A stretch of 64,000 nt of DNA, taken from NCBI RefSeq assembly GCF_003628145.1, contig NZ_RBZV01000016.1:1230-65229 (forward strand). The letters run 5' to 3'. Origin of the DNA: Trinickia fusca. GTDB lineage: Bacteria > Pseudomonadota > Gammaproteobacteria > Burkholderiales > Burkholderiaceae. The notes beneath the pieces are model-generated. The model was not told the DNA's origin and did not search any database. It worked only from the letters and a program-made list of their open reading frames with translations. Both the position numbers and the translations under genes were made by a program. Below are positions 9,364-18,498 of the stretch, piece after piece (position 1 is the first letter of the stretch; every line of letters begins with the position of its first letter).

Positions 9364-10572
9364 TCACATGGTCTTGAGCTTGGGCGCTGCGCTGCGGCTG
9401 AAGAACCTGGATCGCGGCGCTTCGCTACGCATGCGGCCGCGCATGGGCGCCGGCGCGCGGCCCGCGATCTTCTCAGCGAGCTCCCGCACACAGCGCGACA
9501 CGCCGCAGCTGCGGCTCAGCGTGACGAGGGGCACACCTTCGTTCAACGCATCGGCCACGATGTCGGGGTCATCCGGCAGCACCTGATAAGGCTGCATGTC
9601 CAAAACCTCCTCGAGCGCGTCTCGTGCACGTTCGGCGTGACGGGTGTAACGGTTCAGCAAGAACCTGATGCGTTCGGCGGGGTAGCCAAGCGACGCGAGG
9701 ATCTCTTGCAGGCGCCGCCCGGCGCGAACATGGGGCATGCTGGCCTGCAGCACCAGGTAGATTTCGTCGCTGCGATCGAGAGCCAGCATCGAGAGCTGAT
9801 TGAGGGACTGCCCGAGGTCGAAGATCACGAAGTCATAGCGGGGGATCGCGACGCCGAGGATCCATTCGAGCCGTTCCTGCTTGATGTCGGCGGCTTTGAC
9901 AGGGTCGCCTGCGCCGGCCAGCACATGCAGCGTCTCGCTGACATGCGTGACGCTCGCTTCGAAGAAGGCCGAGTCCATGCGATCGATCTGCTCGCAAATG
10001 CGTGGCAGCGTGGAAGAGGGCGTTTCGTTGGTGACGAGAAACGCCGCATCGCCGTAGAGCTGATTGAGGTCGATCAACAGCACGCGATTTTGCCGAACCG
10101 TCGAGAGCGCATGCGCGACGTTGCACGCGATGAAGCTGGTGCCGGCACCGCCCTTGCACGACATGAACGACAAGACCCGCGTGACGGGCGCGCCGTTCTG
10201 AACACGCTTGGCGTCGGCGCGAACGAGTGCGTCGGCTAGCGCGCGCTGATCGAGCGGCCAGCCGAGCACGTCGCGAAAGCCCGCTCGCATCGCGGCGATC
10301 AGCGTTTCCGGTGACGCATCGGGCGTGACCAGAATGCACGTGAGGCGACTGTGCCGATGGCACAGCTCGGACACGGCCTGCAGCTCGGCGTCCTCGAGCG
10401 ACAGCGCGTCGACGATGAGAACATCGAACGCACCGAGGCTGTCTGCCCGTTCCACCAGCTGCGAAAGGCTGTCTGCGGCTCGCGTGGTGCGGCAATTGCC
10501 GCATTCGGTAACCAGATGTGCGACCTGGCCAAGCCGGGCGGTGTCTTTCGAAATGCAGAGAATATCGATCAT
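9364..10572 (-). CDS. tadZ: Tad pilus polar-localisation ATPase TadZ/CpaE
   Basis: TadZ/CpaE proteins place the Tad machine in the cell. The 402-residue protein has an atypical receiver-like N-terminus (residues 1-120, with FDVLIVDA and VTPDASPETL) and a MinD/ParA-type domain beginning with a deviant Walker A, SCKGGAGTSF, near residue 138, followed by LLIDLNQLYGDAA and YDFVIFDLGQ. The C-terminal tail is basic (RMRSEAPRSR). The gap to tadA is 128 bases, the largest inside the distal part of the operon, and I see no promoter in it. Confidence 0.9.
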   Translation of the reverse strand: MIDILCISKDTARLGQVAHLVTECGNCRTTRAADSLSQLVERADSLGAFDVLIVDALSLEDAELQAVSELCHRHSRLTCILVTPDASPETLIAAMRAGFRDVLGWPLDQRALADALVRADAKRVQNGAPVTRVLSFMSCKGGAGTSFIACNVAHALSTVRQNRVLLIDLNQLYGDAAFLVTNETPSSTLPRICEQIDRMDSAFFEASVTHVSETLHVLAGAGDPVKAADIKQERLEWILGVAIPRYDFVIFDLGQSLNQLSMLALDRSDEIYLVLQASMPHVRAGRRLQEILASLGYPAERIRFLLNRYTRHAERARDALEEVLDMQPYQVLPDDPDIVADALNEGVPLVTLSRSCGVSRCVRELAEKIAGRAPAPMRGRMRSEAPRSRFFSRSAAPKLKTM

Positions 10573-10599
10573 GATCTTGCCTGCGTCGCTATTGAAAGT

Positions 10600-11064
10600 T
10601 TATTGACAGACCGTGCCACCGGTGGACGTCGTGAGGCTCTCGCGCGGCAGCGTGGTCGCGAGCGGGGGCATCGTGAGCGTGAGTGGGACGAACGGAATCA
10701 TTGTTTGCACGGTGACACCGGTGATACTGACCGTAACGAACGTGCAGGTGCTGCGCGCCGTCGATGGGTCCGAGTCACAGCCGGACGGCAAGTAGCTCAA
10801 ACTCACGTTCGAGGTGGCGAGCAGGGGCAGCAGTGCAGTCATCTTGGTCTTGATGAACGAGGCATCGGCATCGCAGACCGAGGCGGTGCGCGCGCCAAGG
10901 CGCGTGGCTTCGCTTGCGGTATTCCAGTAGAACAGCACGCGGCCGAACTCGCAGATGCCGATCAGCAAGGTACAGAACACTGCGGCGACGACGGCGAACT
11001 CCACCATGGCAGCACCGCGTTGCTTACGCCCACGCGATGGGAGAGGGTGTGCGTGCGCGTTCAT
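10600..11064 (-). CDS. tadF: TadE/TadF-like minor pseudopilin (second of two)
   Basis: The protein has 154 residues with a short cytoplasmic lead, then RGAAMVEFAVVAAVFCTLLIGICEFGRVLFYWNTASEATR, the hydrophobic TadE-like signature (the conserved E and the GICEFGR turn are visible). The remainder is extracytoplasmic with four scattered Cys residues that could form disulfides. Its ATG overlaps the upstream tadE stop as ATGA (11061-11064), indicating translational coupling. The family is processed by the prepilin peptidase TadV. TadE and TadF are assigned by order, not by a diagnostic residue. Confidence 0.85.
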   Translation of the reverse strand: MNAHAHPLPSRGRKQRGAAMVEFAVVAAVFCTLLIGICEFGRVLFYWNTASEATRLGARTASVCDADASFIKTKMTALLPLLATSNVSLSYLPSGCDSDPSTARSTCTFVTVSITGVTVQTMIPFVPLTLTMPPLATTLPRESLTTSTGGTVCQ

Positions 11065-11600
11065 GACACTTGCCTCATCACGGTGAAGATGTCGTCGAAG
11101 GTGATCGGCAGATTGAGGAACGGCTCGATCGGCGAATACGGGTAGCCTTTGATCTTCACTTCGACGAGGTTGATGCTGCCCGACTGGGCACCTCCAGACG
11201 CGGCGTTGTTCGTGTCGTAAGTCGGGACGTTGCTGAACGCGGCCGGGTCGGTGGAGTCCTGGCAATTCGTCGTGTTCACGGCGTCGCAGACCACCACCAT
11301 CGACGTCTTGAGACCGGTGACGAGCGCGCTGCCCGTGCAAGCCGTATTGCCGTACGTCGCGAGACACTGCGCTTGAGCGAGCGGGTAGGAAGGGTCGGAC
11401 GGAAGGTACGTCGACAGATACCGAGCCGCGTCGCGCGTCGACTTGGTGAGCGCCTCGTATTGAGCGATCGCATGGCCGAACTCGGCGACACCGGTCACGA
11501 GCACCAGGAGCGGGATCAACACGATGGCGAACTCCACGGCGGCTGCGCCGCGCATGCGTTTGAGCGTGCAAGGGCGTGTTTTCATGATGGCCTCGTTCAT
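11061..11600 (-). CDS. tadE: TadE-like minor pseudopilin
   Basis: The 179-residue protein begins MNEAIMKTRPC and carries RGAAAVEFAIVLIPLLVLVTGVAEFGHAI, the TadE hydrophobic signature, then an extracytoplasmic domain of about 120 residues. The ATG at 11600 overlaps the tadG stop (ATGA, 11597-11600), which decides the start over the longer in-frame extension upstream. Minor pseudopilins of this type are needed for Flp pilus biogenesis. The four Cys residues in the secreted part are arranged as two potential pairs. Confidence 0.87.
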   Translation of the reverse strand: MNEAIMKTRPCTLKRMRGAAAVEFAIVLIPLLVLVTGVAEFGHAIAQYEALTKSTRDAARYLSTYLPSDPSYPLAQAQCLATYGNTACTGSALVTGLKTSMVVVCDAVNTTNCQDSTDPAAFSNVPTYDTNNAASGGAQSGSINLVEVKIKGYPYSPIEPFLNLPITFDDIFTVMRQVS

Positions 11601-12847
11601 TGCACCAATACCGGAACCAGCGGACCGACCGCACTGCTGTCGCCGGGAACGCCATGCGTCGCGCACGGCACGCTCGCGTCGGTCGACTTTCCTTCGTACT
11701 CCAGATGGACTGGGCCGGCATTGCCGCCCTTGGCCATCGGATCGAGCATGAGCACGCAGTCCCACCAGAGGATGTTTGCCTTATGGCCGGCCAAGAGTTG
11801 CCCGCAATCGACTTCCGGCGCCAGCGCGAGCCGTCGATCGGCGCCGGCCGTGTAGTTCGTGCCCGAATCCGATCCGCTTGTGCTGACGCCTGAACCTGTG
11901 TCGCCCTGATACGCGGTGAACGTCGTCCGCTTGCTGACGAAATCGGAATACGCGTTGCTTTGCGCCGCCCAACTCGTAGGCGTATAGGCATATCCGGTGA
12001 AATCGGGGGTAGCGCCCGATTGCGAGTACGGATTGGCATAGATGCCGAAACGCGTGTTCCAGGCGCCTGAATCCGTGAGCTTGTTGCCCGGCGAGCCGAT
12101 GCTCGAACCCGTAGCCGGCAAGCTGCAGTAGTTGCCTGTCAGCTCGTTTCTGACCGATACCGCGCTGTTGCTGCCGTCAAGGGCGGACCAGCCGAAATTG
12201 CCGGCCCCGTAGCTCGGCGGCGATCCGGTCTTGGATGAGATCCACTGGCCTACCGAGTAGGACTGGCCGGCTATCGGTGGACTGACTTGCGTGCCGGCCT
12301 GGCAGACGAACACCGGGATGGCGCATGTCGTTTGCGCGGGGCCGATCGTGGCGACTGCGGCGGCCGATACCGCTGCATTGGCAACGTTGACGCCGGGTAT
12401 GAAATCGAGGAGCTGGATGAACCAGTTCTGGATGTTCGTAAGCGACGTCGTGCATTGCACGTATTGGATGGTCGAAGGCGAGGCGACCACGTTCTTCGGC
12501 TGAAACGGCGAGCTCAGCGAAGAGGTGAAGAGCACGTTGGTGTTGACCGCGAGCTGAACCGGATTGCTCTGGAAGAACGCATAGTTGAGGTGGCCGGCGG
12601 TGATGCCGGCCGCCTCCGACACGGACAGATTGATCGTGGCGCCGGTCAGATCGCGAGCGGCTGCAAGCGCGCACGAATCCGCGCTGTTTTGCAGTTCGCT
12701 CTTCACGACATACATCTTGCCGAGATCGAGCGCGAGCCCGACGAATGCGATCAGCGTCGCGAGCGCGAGCGCGACGAGGACCGCCACGGCACCGCCCTCG
12801 GTTCGGCGAGGACTGCCGCGCATGCTTCTTGGGGATTCGCGACGCAT
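11597..12847 (-). CDS. tadG: TadG-like pilus assembly protein (Flp locus, vWA-less)
   Basis: The 416-residue protein starts with a basic tail, then GGAVAVLVALALATLIAFVGLALDLGKMYVVKSELQNSADSCALAAARDL, the TadG/TadE-type membrane signature with the conserved LQNSADSCALAAA motif. The rest is a secreted Ser/Gly/Tyr-rich domain without a visible von Willebrand MIDAS motif, so it is the short TadG form common in beta-proteobacteria. GGGAG precedes the ATG by 6 bases. It is translationally coupled to tadE. Confidence 0.86.
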   Translation of the reverse strand: MRRESPRSMRGSPRRTEGGAVAVLVALALATLIAFVGLALDLGKMYVVKSELQNSADSCALAAARDLTGATINLSVSEAAGITAGHLNYAFFQSNPVQLAVNTNVLFTSSLSSPFQPKNVVASPSTIQYVQCTTSLTNIQNWFIQLLDFIPGVNVANAAVSAAAVATIGPAQTTCAIPVFVCQAGTQVSPPIAGQSYSVGQWISSKTGSPPSYGAGNFGWSALDGSNSAVSVRNELTGNYCSLPATGSSIGSPGNKLTDSGAWNTRFGIYANPYSQSGATPDFTGYAYTPTSWAAQSNAYSDFVSKRTTFTAYQGDTGSGVSTSGSDSGTNYTAGADRRLALAPEVDCGQLLAGHKANILWWDCVLMLDPMAKGGNAGPVHLEYEGKSTDASVPCATHGVPGDSSAVGPLVPVLVQ

Positions 12848-12874
12848 GATGATCTCCCGTGCCTATTGATGACG

Positions 12875-13180
12875 TCATTGAGCGGCGGACGTACCGCTGC
12901 CGATGCCGATTACGAACGGATACGAAGGCGGTGCGGGCGTCGTGTACGACTTGTCGTACGCCGCCATCGTGGACACGGCGGTCTTGCCGTCGATGCCGTC
13001 CGCCGAGGGCTTGTTCACGCCCGCGTTGGCGTCGATGACTTGCGCCTGACGGATGGCGGTGACGGCCTCGCCGAAATGCGCGTCCCAGATGGGCGAGCTG
13101 GACATGCAGCCGCCGAGCAGTGCGCAGGCCGGCACGATGGCGAGGGCCCGGCGCGCGAAGACAATGAGATCGAGTTTCAT
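12875..13180 (-). CDS. Small Tad-locus lipoprotein (CpaD-position)
   Basis: This is a 101-residue lipoprotein with signal sequence and lipobox LLGGC (Cys at about residue 25). The mature part contains WDAHFGEAVTAIRQAQVIDANAG, which resembles the short CpaD-like proteins encoded next to secretin genes. It lies between rcpA and tadG with AGGGG before the ATG. By position it may be the pilotin or secretin-associated lipoprotein, but it is far shorter than classical CpaD/RcpB (about 200 residues), so its function is inferred. Confidence 0.72.
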   Translation of the reverse strand: MKLDLIVFARRALAIVPACALLGGCMSSSPIWDAHFGEAVTAIRQAQVIDANAGVNKPSADGIDGKTAVSTMAAYDKSYTTPAPPSYPFVIGIGSGTSAAQ

Positions 13181-13201
13181 GATGTTCCCCTGGGTATCAC
13201 T

Positions 13202-15523
13202 TCATTGCTTGGCCGGTTCGTCCGATACGCTCGATACCGTGGCAGGCTGTGGCGCTGCTGGTTCGGCGCTTTGGGCGTTCGCCTCATCGAGATGTTCGGT
13301 GGGCATGGCTTGCGTTTCGTCCGCGGTAGCGGGGGCAGGCACGGGTGCAGCGTCATCTGAAGGCGCGGCTGCTGCTGGCGCCGGTGTGCTCGCCGACGGC
13401 GCGCTTTCCTCTGCATGGGTCGGCTGCGTAATGGTGTCTGGCGAAGCCGAACTCGTCGCAGCGGGCGCAGATTCAGCCGCAGGCGCGGGTGCGGGTGTGC
13501 TCGCGGACGGCACGCTTTCCACGACGTTGGTCGTTTGCGGCGCCGTGGTTTCCGGCGCAGCCGAACTCGTAGCAGCGGGCGCAGGTGTGGCTGCTGCCGG
13601 CACGCTTTCCACCACGTTGGTTGGCGTCATCGTGGTTTCCGGCAAAGCCGAGCTCGCTGCTACGGGCGTCAGCACCGGTGCCGGTATAGCCGCCGATGGC
13701 GCGCTTTCCACCGCCTTTGTCGTTTGCGGTGCCGTAGCCTCGGAGGAAGCCGAATGCGTCGAAGCAGGTGCCGGCTCGGTTGCAGGCTTGTCACGCGGCA
13801 CCAGTGCCGAATCGGCCGGAGCCTCCGGTGCGCGCGGCACCGGTGCCGGCAACGCGGCACTCGGTTGCGTGTTCGAAGGCGTAGTCGGCTGTGTCGGCGC
13901 TTTGCTTTGCGGGCTTACAGCAGGAGCGGCCGTCTTCACGTGCGAGGCATTTCGTCCTTCCATGTCGCCGGTGGCATAGACATCGATGTCTTTCGGCTGC
14001 GTGAAGCTGTCGGTCGGCAACGGATAGTTCGGGTTCGTCAGCGGCTTGACCAAGTGCGGCGTGATGACGAACACGAGCTCTGTCCGATCCTGCTGGAACG
14101 ACGTGCTCCGCATGAGCGCACCGATGACCGGCAGTTCGCCGAGTCCAGGCAGTGCCTTGAGCGCCCCCGTGATGTTGTTGCCGATCAGTCCGCCGATGGC
14201 AAACGACTCACCGTCATTCATCTGGACCGTCGTCGATGCGCGGCGCGTCGTGATGAGCGGCAGAATGGCCGTGCTGCTCGTACCGAGGGCGCTGACAGTG
14301 ACGCCGGTCGGCGACAGCTCCGACACTTCCGGCGCGACTCTCAGGTTGATATGGCCGTTGGCGAGTACGGTCGGCGTGAATTTGAGCCCGACGCCGAACT
14401 CCTCCTCTTGAAGCACGATCGTCGTGCCGCCGTTGGAATTGCTTTGCGGCACGGGGATGAACACTTTGCCGCCGGCGAGGAACGAGGCTTCCTGACCGCT
14501 CACGGCGACGAGGTTCGGCTCCGCGAGGATCTTGGTGAGGTTGTCCGTCTTCTGGGCGTCGATCGACATCTGGAGCGGCAGCTTGTTGGCCTTGCTGCCG
14601 GAAAGGAGCGTCGAAGCGCCCGTGAGCAGATTGCTGACGAGGGCACCCTGCCACGAACCGAAGCCGCCTTGAAGATTCAGCGACGAGCCGAGCTGATCGA
14701 TCAACGTCTTCGAGACCTCGGCGACCTTCACCTCGAGCATGACTTGCTGAGGCGAATCGAGGTTCATCATGTTGATGACTTCGGGGTCCTTGTTGGAGCT
14801 CGTCGTCTGCTGGCTCATGCTCGTCGAGCCGTTGCCGGAGCTGGAGGAGGCCGATTGCGATTGCTGCGTGGGCTGCGCGCCTGCGTAGGCTTTCGCGATC
14901 TCCATGGCTTGCACGGCGACGGGCGCGCTCGACACGTGCCCACCGAGCACCAGGTTGCCCGCTGCAGTCGACACGCGAATGCCGTGCTCTTCAGGCAACA
15001 GCTGAGCGAGCGTTTTCTGCAGCCCGACGGCGTCGACGTTGACCATCACGTCGATGATCTGGCAAGCACCGCTTTGTCCCTGGACGATCATGTTGGTCGT
15101 CCCGACGTTCATGCCGACGAGGTAGAGCGTCCGGGGCGACACGAGCGTGCCCTGGACGATCGTCGGATTGCCGAGCGTGCGATTGCGCACCGGTTCGGCG
15201 AGCGGCACGAGCGTCGACTTGCCGACCGCCAAGGTGACGCTGGATTCTTCGCTGATGGCGCCGGTGCAATTCGGGCCACGCAGCGGCGCGGCGGCCGCCG
15301 CAGCTGCCGCGGCCGTTGCGCCGGCAGGCACGGCCGCCATGCTGATCTTCATCGGCATGGGCCTACCACCCTTCGCCATGAGCGGGCCGCTCTCGGCCGC
15401 TACCTGCGCCTGCGCAGCCTGTGGAGTCGCCAGGCCCGCTCCGAGCAGAGCGGCCAATACTGCGGCGCTCAATATGCGGCGCCGTGGAGCCCGGTCCATT
15501 ACGCACTTCAGTTTCGTTTCCAT
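13202..15523 (-). CDS. rcpA: Tad secretin RcpA/CpaC with a long Ala/Pro-rich C-terminal extension
   Basis: This is the outer-membrane secretin channel of the Flp pilus. It is 773 residues with a signal peptide ending near PQAAQA. A pilus-formation N-terminal domain (about 90-175; LAVGKSTLVPLAEPVRNRTLGNP) is followed by a BON-like segment and the secretin homology domain (about 260-485), with LAEPNLVAVSG and the closing FVITPHLVKPL. Residues from about 520 to 773 are an added Ala/Pro/Ser/Thr-rich tail with imperfect repeats built on VVESVPSASTPAPA. Most CpaC proteins stop near 450-550 residues, so the tail is unusual and may reach the periplasm or surface. Confidence 0.9.
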   Translation of the reverse strand: METKLKCVMDRAPRRRILSAAVLAALLGAGLATPQAAQAQVAAESGPLMAKGGRPMPMKISMAAVPAGATAAAAAAAAAPLRGPNCTGAISEESSVTLAVGKSTLVPLAEPVRNRTLGNPTIVQGTLVSPRTLYLVGMNVGTTNMIVQGQSGACQIIDVMVNVDAVGLQKTLAQLLPEEHGIRVSTAAGNLVLGGHVSSAPVAVQAMEIAKAYAGAQPTQQSQSASSSSGNGSTSMSQQTTSSNKDPEVINMMNLDSPQQVMLEVKVAEVSKTLIDQLGSSLNLQGGFGSWQGALVSNLLTGASTLLSGSKANKLPLQMSIDAQKTDNLTKILAEPNLVAVSGQEASFLAGGKVFIPVPQSNSNGGTTIVLQEEEFGVGLKFTPTVLANGHINLRVAPEVSELSPTGVTVSALGTSSTAILPLITTRRASTTVQMNDGESFAIGGLIGNNITGALKALPGLGELPVIGALMRSTSFQQDRTELVFVITPHLVKPLTNPNYPLPTDSFTQPKDIDVYATGDMEGRNASHVKTAAPAVSPQSKAPTQPTTPSNTQPSAALPAPVPRAPEAPADSALVPRDKPATEPAPASTHSASSEATAPQTTKAVESAPSAAIPAPVLTPVAASSALPETTMTPTNVVESVPAAATPAPAATSSAAPETTAPQTTNVVESVPSASTPAPAPAAESAPAATSSASPDTITQPTHAEESAPSASTPAPAAAAPSDDAAPVPAPATADETQAMPTEHLDEANAQSAEPAAPQPATVSSVSDEPAKQ

Positions 15524-15629
15524 TTCGTGTTGCCCCCGGTTGTCAACTTCAGAACTTCATGACATGTCGTGTTTTGCTTTCATTGATTCGCGCGCGTTGG
15601 TCTCATCGCGCGCTTGATTTCGGTGCCTG

Positions 15630-16472
15630 CTAGAAACATTCGACGCTTCCCATCACGCCCGACAGCACGCCAACGCAGTCGCGCTTCACGGGAGCGGCGG
15701 GGCGAGCGGCATAGCGGACAACGCGCGTCACCGGTTTCGCCGCAACAGGTGCCGAGGCCGGAGCAGCGGGCGTGCCGAGCAGCGTGAACTTCGTTGCGCC
15801 GTTCGTATCGAGCGTGTCCTTGTCGACCTGATTGCGCAGCACCAGCGACAGCGTGCCGACGCTGCGCGCGAGATCGAGTTTTTCGGCTTGGTCGGGCGTG
15901 ACTTCGAGCGTGACCGCGTTGACTACCTTCGGTTGCGTATCGTCGCGGCTGACCTGCTGGGCTACGGCGAGCACGAGGATCTTTTCGAGCACGATCTTCG
16001 AAATGCTCTGCTGCTGGTCGTTCTTGGCTTGGGGCTCCTGCGTGTTCACGATGACGTCGACGTAGTTGCCCGGCAAGGCGAAGCCCGCCACGCCGATCAC
16101 GTCATTGACGCGGACCGTGATCGCCCGATCGCCAGGGTTGATGACCGCGGACAAGCCGCCTTTCGTGCCGAGCGGCGCGAGCTTCGATTCGAGCACCGGT
16201 TCGCCGCGACTGAGGGTCGTGCGCACGACGCGTCCGTCAAGCGCCTTCGCATCGGTGAAGGCGCCTGGAGGGACGCTGGCCGTCGGCCAGCTGACGGTAC
16301 GAACCATGTTCGTGTTGAGGGGCTGGCCCAGATTGACGTCCTCCGTCACGACTGCAACCGTGGTGGTAGAGTGCGACGAGGTATTCATCAGCCATCGGGA
16401 TGCGAAGACGACGGCGGCCAGGCCGGCTAGCATGGCCATCACCAGCATGATGAGAGCGCGACTGTTTTTCAT
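15630..16472 (-). CDS. rcpC: Tad pilus assembly protein RcpC/CpaB
   Basis: This periplasmic protein works with the secretin. The 280-residue sequence has an N-terminal membrane segment (residues 8-27), an SAF-type domain (VTEDVNLGQPLN and LDGRVVRTTLSRGEPVLESKL), and the RcpC/CpaB core with GDRAITVRVNDVIGVAGFALPGNYVDVI. AGGAG lies 8 bases before the ATG. The C-terminal 35 residues are basic and contain two Cys residues. Length and motifs match the family. Confidence 0.92.
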   Translation of the reverse strand: MKNSRALIMLVMAMLAGLAAVVFASRWLMNTSSHSTTTVAVVTEDVNLGQPLNTNMVRTVSWPTASVPPGAFTDAKALDGRVVRTTLSRGEPVLESKLAPLGTKGGLSAVINPGDRAITVRVNDVIGVAGFALPGNYVDVIVNTQEPQAKNDQQQSISKIVLEKILVLAVAQQVSRDDTQPKVVNAVTLEVTPDQAEKLDLARSVGTLSLVLRNQVDKDTLDTNGATKFTLLGTPAAPASAPVAAKPVTRVVRYAARPAAPVKRDCVGVLSGVMGSVECF

Positions 16473-16507
16473 GACAAGACTCCTGGTGGATCATGGGTGC
16501 GGGCATT

Positions 16508-17896
16508 TCAGCTCGCGGCGTACTTTTTGTCGGGACGTGTGTCGGTTGGCGGGTAGCGGCTGTTGCTCTCCGTCGAGGTGGTAGCGAAGTAGCTGTTCCA
16601 GGCTTCGCGCAAGCCGTCTCCTGTCACTTCGCGGGCTGTCCCCCGGTAGTCGACGGACGCGCTGATCAGGCTCAACAGGTCACGCGGATAGCAGGCGAGA
16701 AACGGCTTGCCGGTCGGCATGTGCAGCTCGTGCAGCAGGTAGTCGAATGCGGCTTGCGTCGTCGCCAGTCCGAGCGTGGCGCAGCACGCTTCGAATACGA
16801 ACTGGTAGCTCTCGAGCGAGAGCGGACCCATATGCAGCTTCGAGCCGAGGCGGCGCAGAAACGCGTCGTCGCCGATCGCGGCCGGATCGAGGTTGGTCGA
16901 GAACACCGGCCACACGTCGAACGGCGCGGTGAAGCGGGCGCCGGACTGCAGCGTGAATAAGTCGATGCCCCGATCGAGCGGCATGATCCAGCGATTGAGC
17001 AGATCTTGCGCAGCGATTCGCTGGCGTCCCAGATCGTCGACGATATAGAGACCCATGTTCGCCTTCATATGAGGCGGTGCCTGATAGAACCCGGACGCGC
17101 TGTCATAGCGCAAGTCGAGACCTTCGAGCGTGAGCTCCCCGCCCGAGAGCACCATGGGCCGACGGCACAGGCGCCACCGCTTGTCGCCCACCGCCGCGCC
17201 ATCCGCGGCAGGGGCGTCGTGGTGCAGCAGAGGGTCGTACATCTGCACGATCTCACCGCCCACGTAGAGGGCATACGGAATCGGTACGTCGCCTTGCAGC
17301 AGCAACCCGAGCCGCTCGGCGAGGAACGTCTTGCCGCTGCCGGCCGGGCCGTAGAGCATCAGCGGCCGGCCGGCATTCAGCGAGGCCGCTGCCGAGTCGA
17401 GCAAGGCCCGTTCGATGCGCACGTCGCGAAAGGCCGTGCGCACGTCGGCTTGAGTGATGCGCTGGCGCCGCACCGAATGCTCGCGCACGGTCTCGATATA
17501 GCTCTCATAGGACACGGGCGCCGGTCCGCAGTAGCTGCAGCGCGAGATTTCATCGACGGCCATGGTTCGGCCCGCTTCGGTGAGCCTGAAATGAACATCG
17601 ATGTCGGTGGCCCCCCGATGGGTAATCTCGGCCAGGCGCTCGCGCACGAGAAATGCCAGGACGTCTTCGAGCACGGCAATCGGCAGCTTGTGCCGCTCCG
17701 AGAGTTCGGAGAAGTGCGACTTGCCGTTCAGCAGCGTGGACTTGAGCGCGAGGCGGCCGACGAACACGGGCGGCAAACCTGTTTCCGCGAGAGAGCGGGG
17801 CGCACGTAACCACGCACTTGTCTGATCCGCGGGACGTCCGCGGTGCAGGCGCGTGATCTGTGCGGAGCCGCCGTGTTCGGTATTCTGTTCGTTCAT
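16508..17896 (-). CDS. AAA-type ATPase embedded in the Tad operon
   Basis: The 462-residue protein has an N-terminal winged-helix-like region (residues 50-130; LSERHKLPIAVLEDVLAFLVRE), a possible metal site CSYCG, then a P-loop domain with Walker A GPAGSGKTFL near residue 184 and Walker B GLYIVDDLGRQ near residue 282, and an Arg-finger-like region FSTNLDPAAIGDDAFLRRL. I chose the ATG at 17896, which has GGGAG upstream, over a longer frame running into tadV. It is not one of the classical tad genes, although similar genes accompany Burkholderia-type flp loci. Its job is unknown; regulation or remodelling of the machine is an inference. Confidence 0.8.
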   Translation of the reverse strand: MNEQNTEHGGSAQITRLHRGRPADQTSAWLRAPRSLAETGLPPVFVGRLALKSTLLNGKSHFSELSERHKLPIAVLEDVLAFLVRERLAEITHRGATDIDVHFRLTEAGRTMAVDEISRCSYCGPAPVSYESYIETVREHSVRRQRITQADVRTAFRDVRIERALLDSAAASLNAGRPLMLYGPAGSGKTFLAERLGLLLQGDVPIPYALYVGGEIVQMYDPLLHHDAPAADGAAVGDKRWRLCRRPMVLSGGELTLEGLDLRYDSASGFYQAPPHMKANMGLYIVDDLGRQRIAAQDLLNRWIMPLDRGIDLFTLQSGARFTAPFDVWPVFSTNLDPAAIGDDAFLRRLGSKLHMGPLSLESYQFVFEACCATLGLATTQAAFDYLLHELHMPTGKPFLACYPRDLLSLISASVDYRGTAREVTGDGLREAWNSYFATTSTESNSRYPPTDTRPDKKYAAS

Positions 17897-17922
17897 GGTT
17901 TGTCTCCCTGTTTTCGCGCGCG

Positions 17923-18498
17923 TCATGCCGCTGCCGAAAAAATAAGGACACCTACGGTTCCCGCCGCGATCGCCACGCCATACGGAAGCGATCCGACCGA
18001 TTTGATCCGCGCGCCCGTGCCGGATCCTTCCCGGGTTCCGGCGCGCCACCCGCCGTAGGCGAGGTGCACGATGTTCGTGAGCATCTGACCCAGGCGGCCG
18101 CGGCATGCGGAAAAGGCGATCGACCAGGCGCCGCCGATGACGAAGGTCACCAGGGCGATATAAAGAATCATGAGCGGCCCGACCCATGAGCCGATCATCA
18201 GCAGCAGCTTGACGTCGCCGCCTCCCATGCCTTCGAGCACGTATATCGGTACCAGCAGCGCAAATCCAGCCATACCACCCGCGAACCAGTCGCCGCTGCC
18301 CAGCAGCGGACCACGCGCCCATGCTTGAACGAGAAGCGATGCAACCAAGCCGACCCAGATGAGCAGGTTCGGGATGCGGCGGCATACGATGTCCGTGCTT
18401 GCCGCGACAACTACCAGTCCGATCACGCAGAGCGGGATCGGTTGCGGAGGTAAAGAGAGAAGCGACATCATGAGCCTCGGTTTGGTCATTGAGTTCAA
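17923..18498 (-). CDS. tadV: Prepilin peptidase TadV/CpaA (A24 family)
   Basis: This inner-membrane aspartyl protease cleaves the leader of Flp, TadE and TadF. The 191-residue, multi-membrane-span protein has both catalytic Asp motifs of the family: STDIVCRRIPN (about residue 35) and the GxGD-type GMGGGDVKLL (about residue 95). It lacks the methyltransferase zinc domain of the long PilD type, as expected for TadV. The ATG overlaps the preceding flp stop by 4 bases. Confidence 0.93.
   Translation of the reverse strand: MNSMTKPRLMMSLLSLPPQPIPLCVIGLVVVAASTDIVCRRIPNLLIWVGLVASLLVQAWARGPLLGSGDWFAGGMAGFALLVPIYVLEGMGGGDVKLLLMIGSWVGPLMILYIALVTFVIGGAWSIAFSACRGRLGQMLTNIVHLAYGGWRAGTREGSGTGARIKSVGSLPYGVAIAAGTVGVLIFSAAA

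Noticed and set aside
13415-15562. 715-residue plus-strand open frame, very Arg-rich
   Set aside because: It is a shadow of the secretin gene on the minus strand; composition is dominated by Arg and it has no ribosome-binding site.
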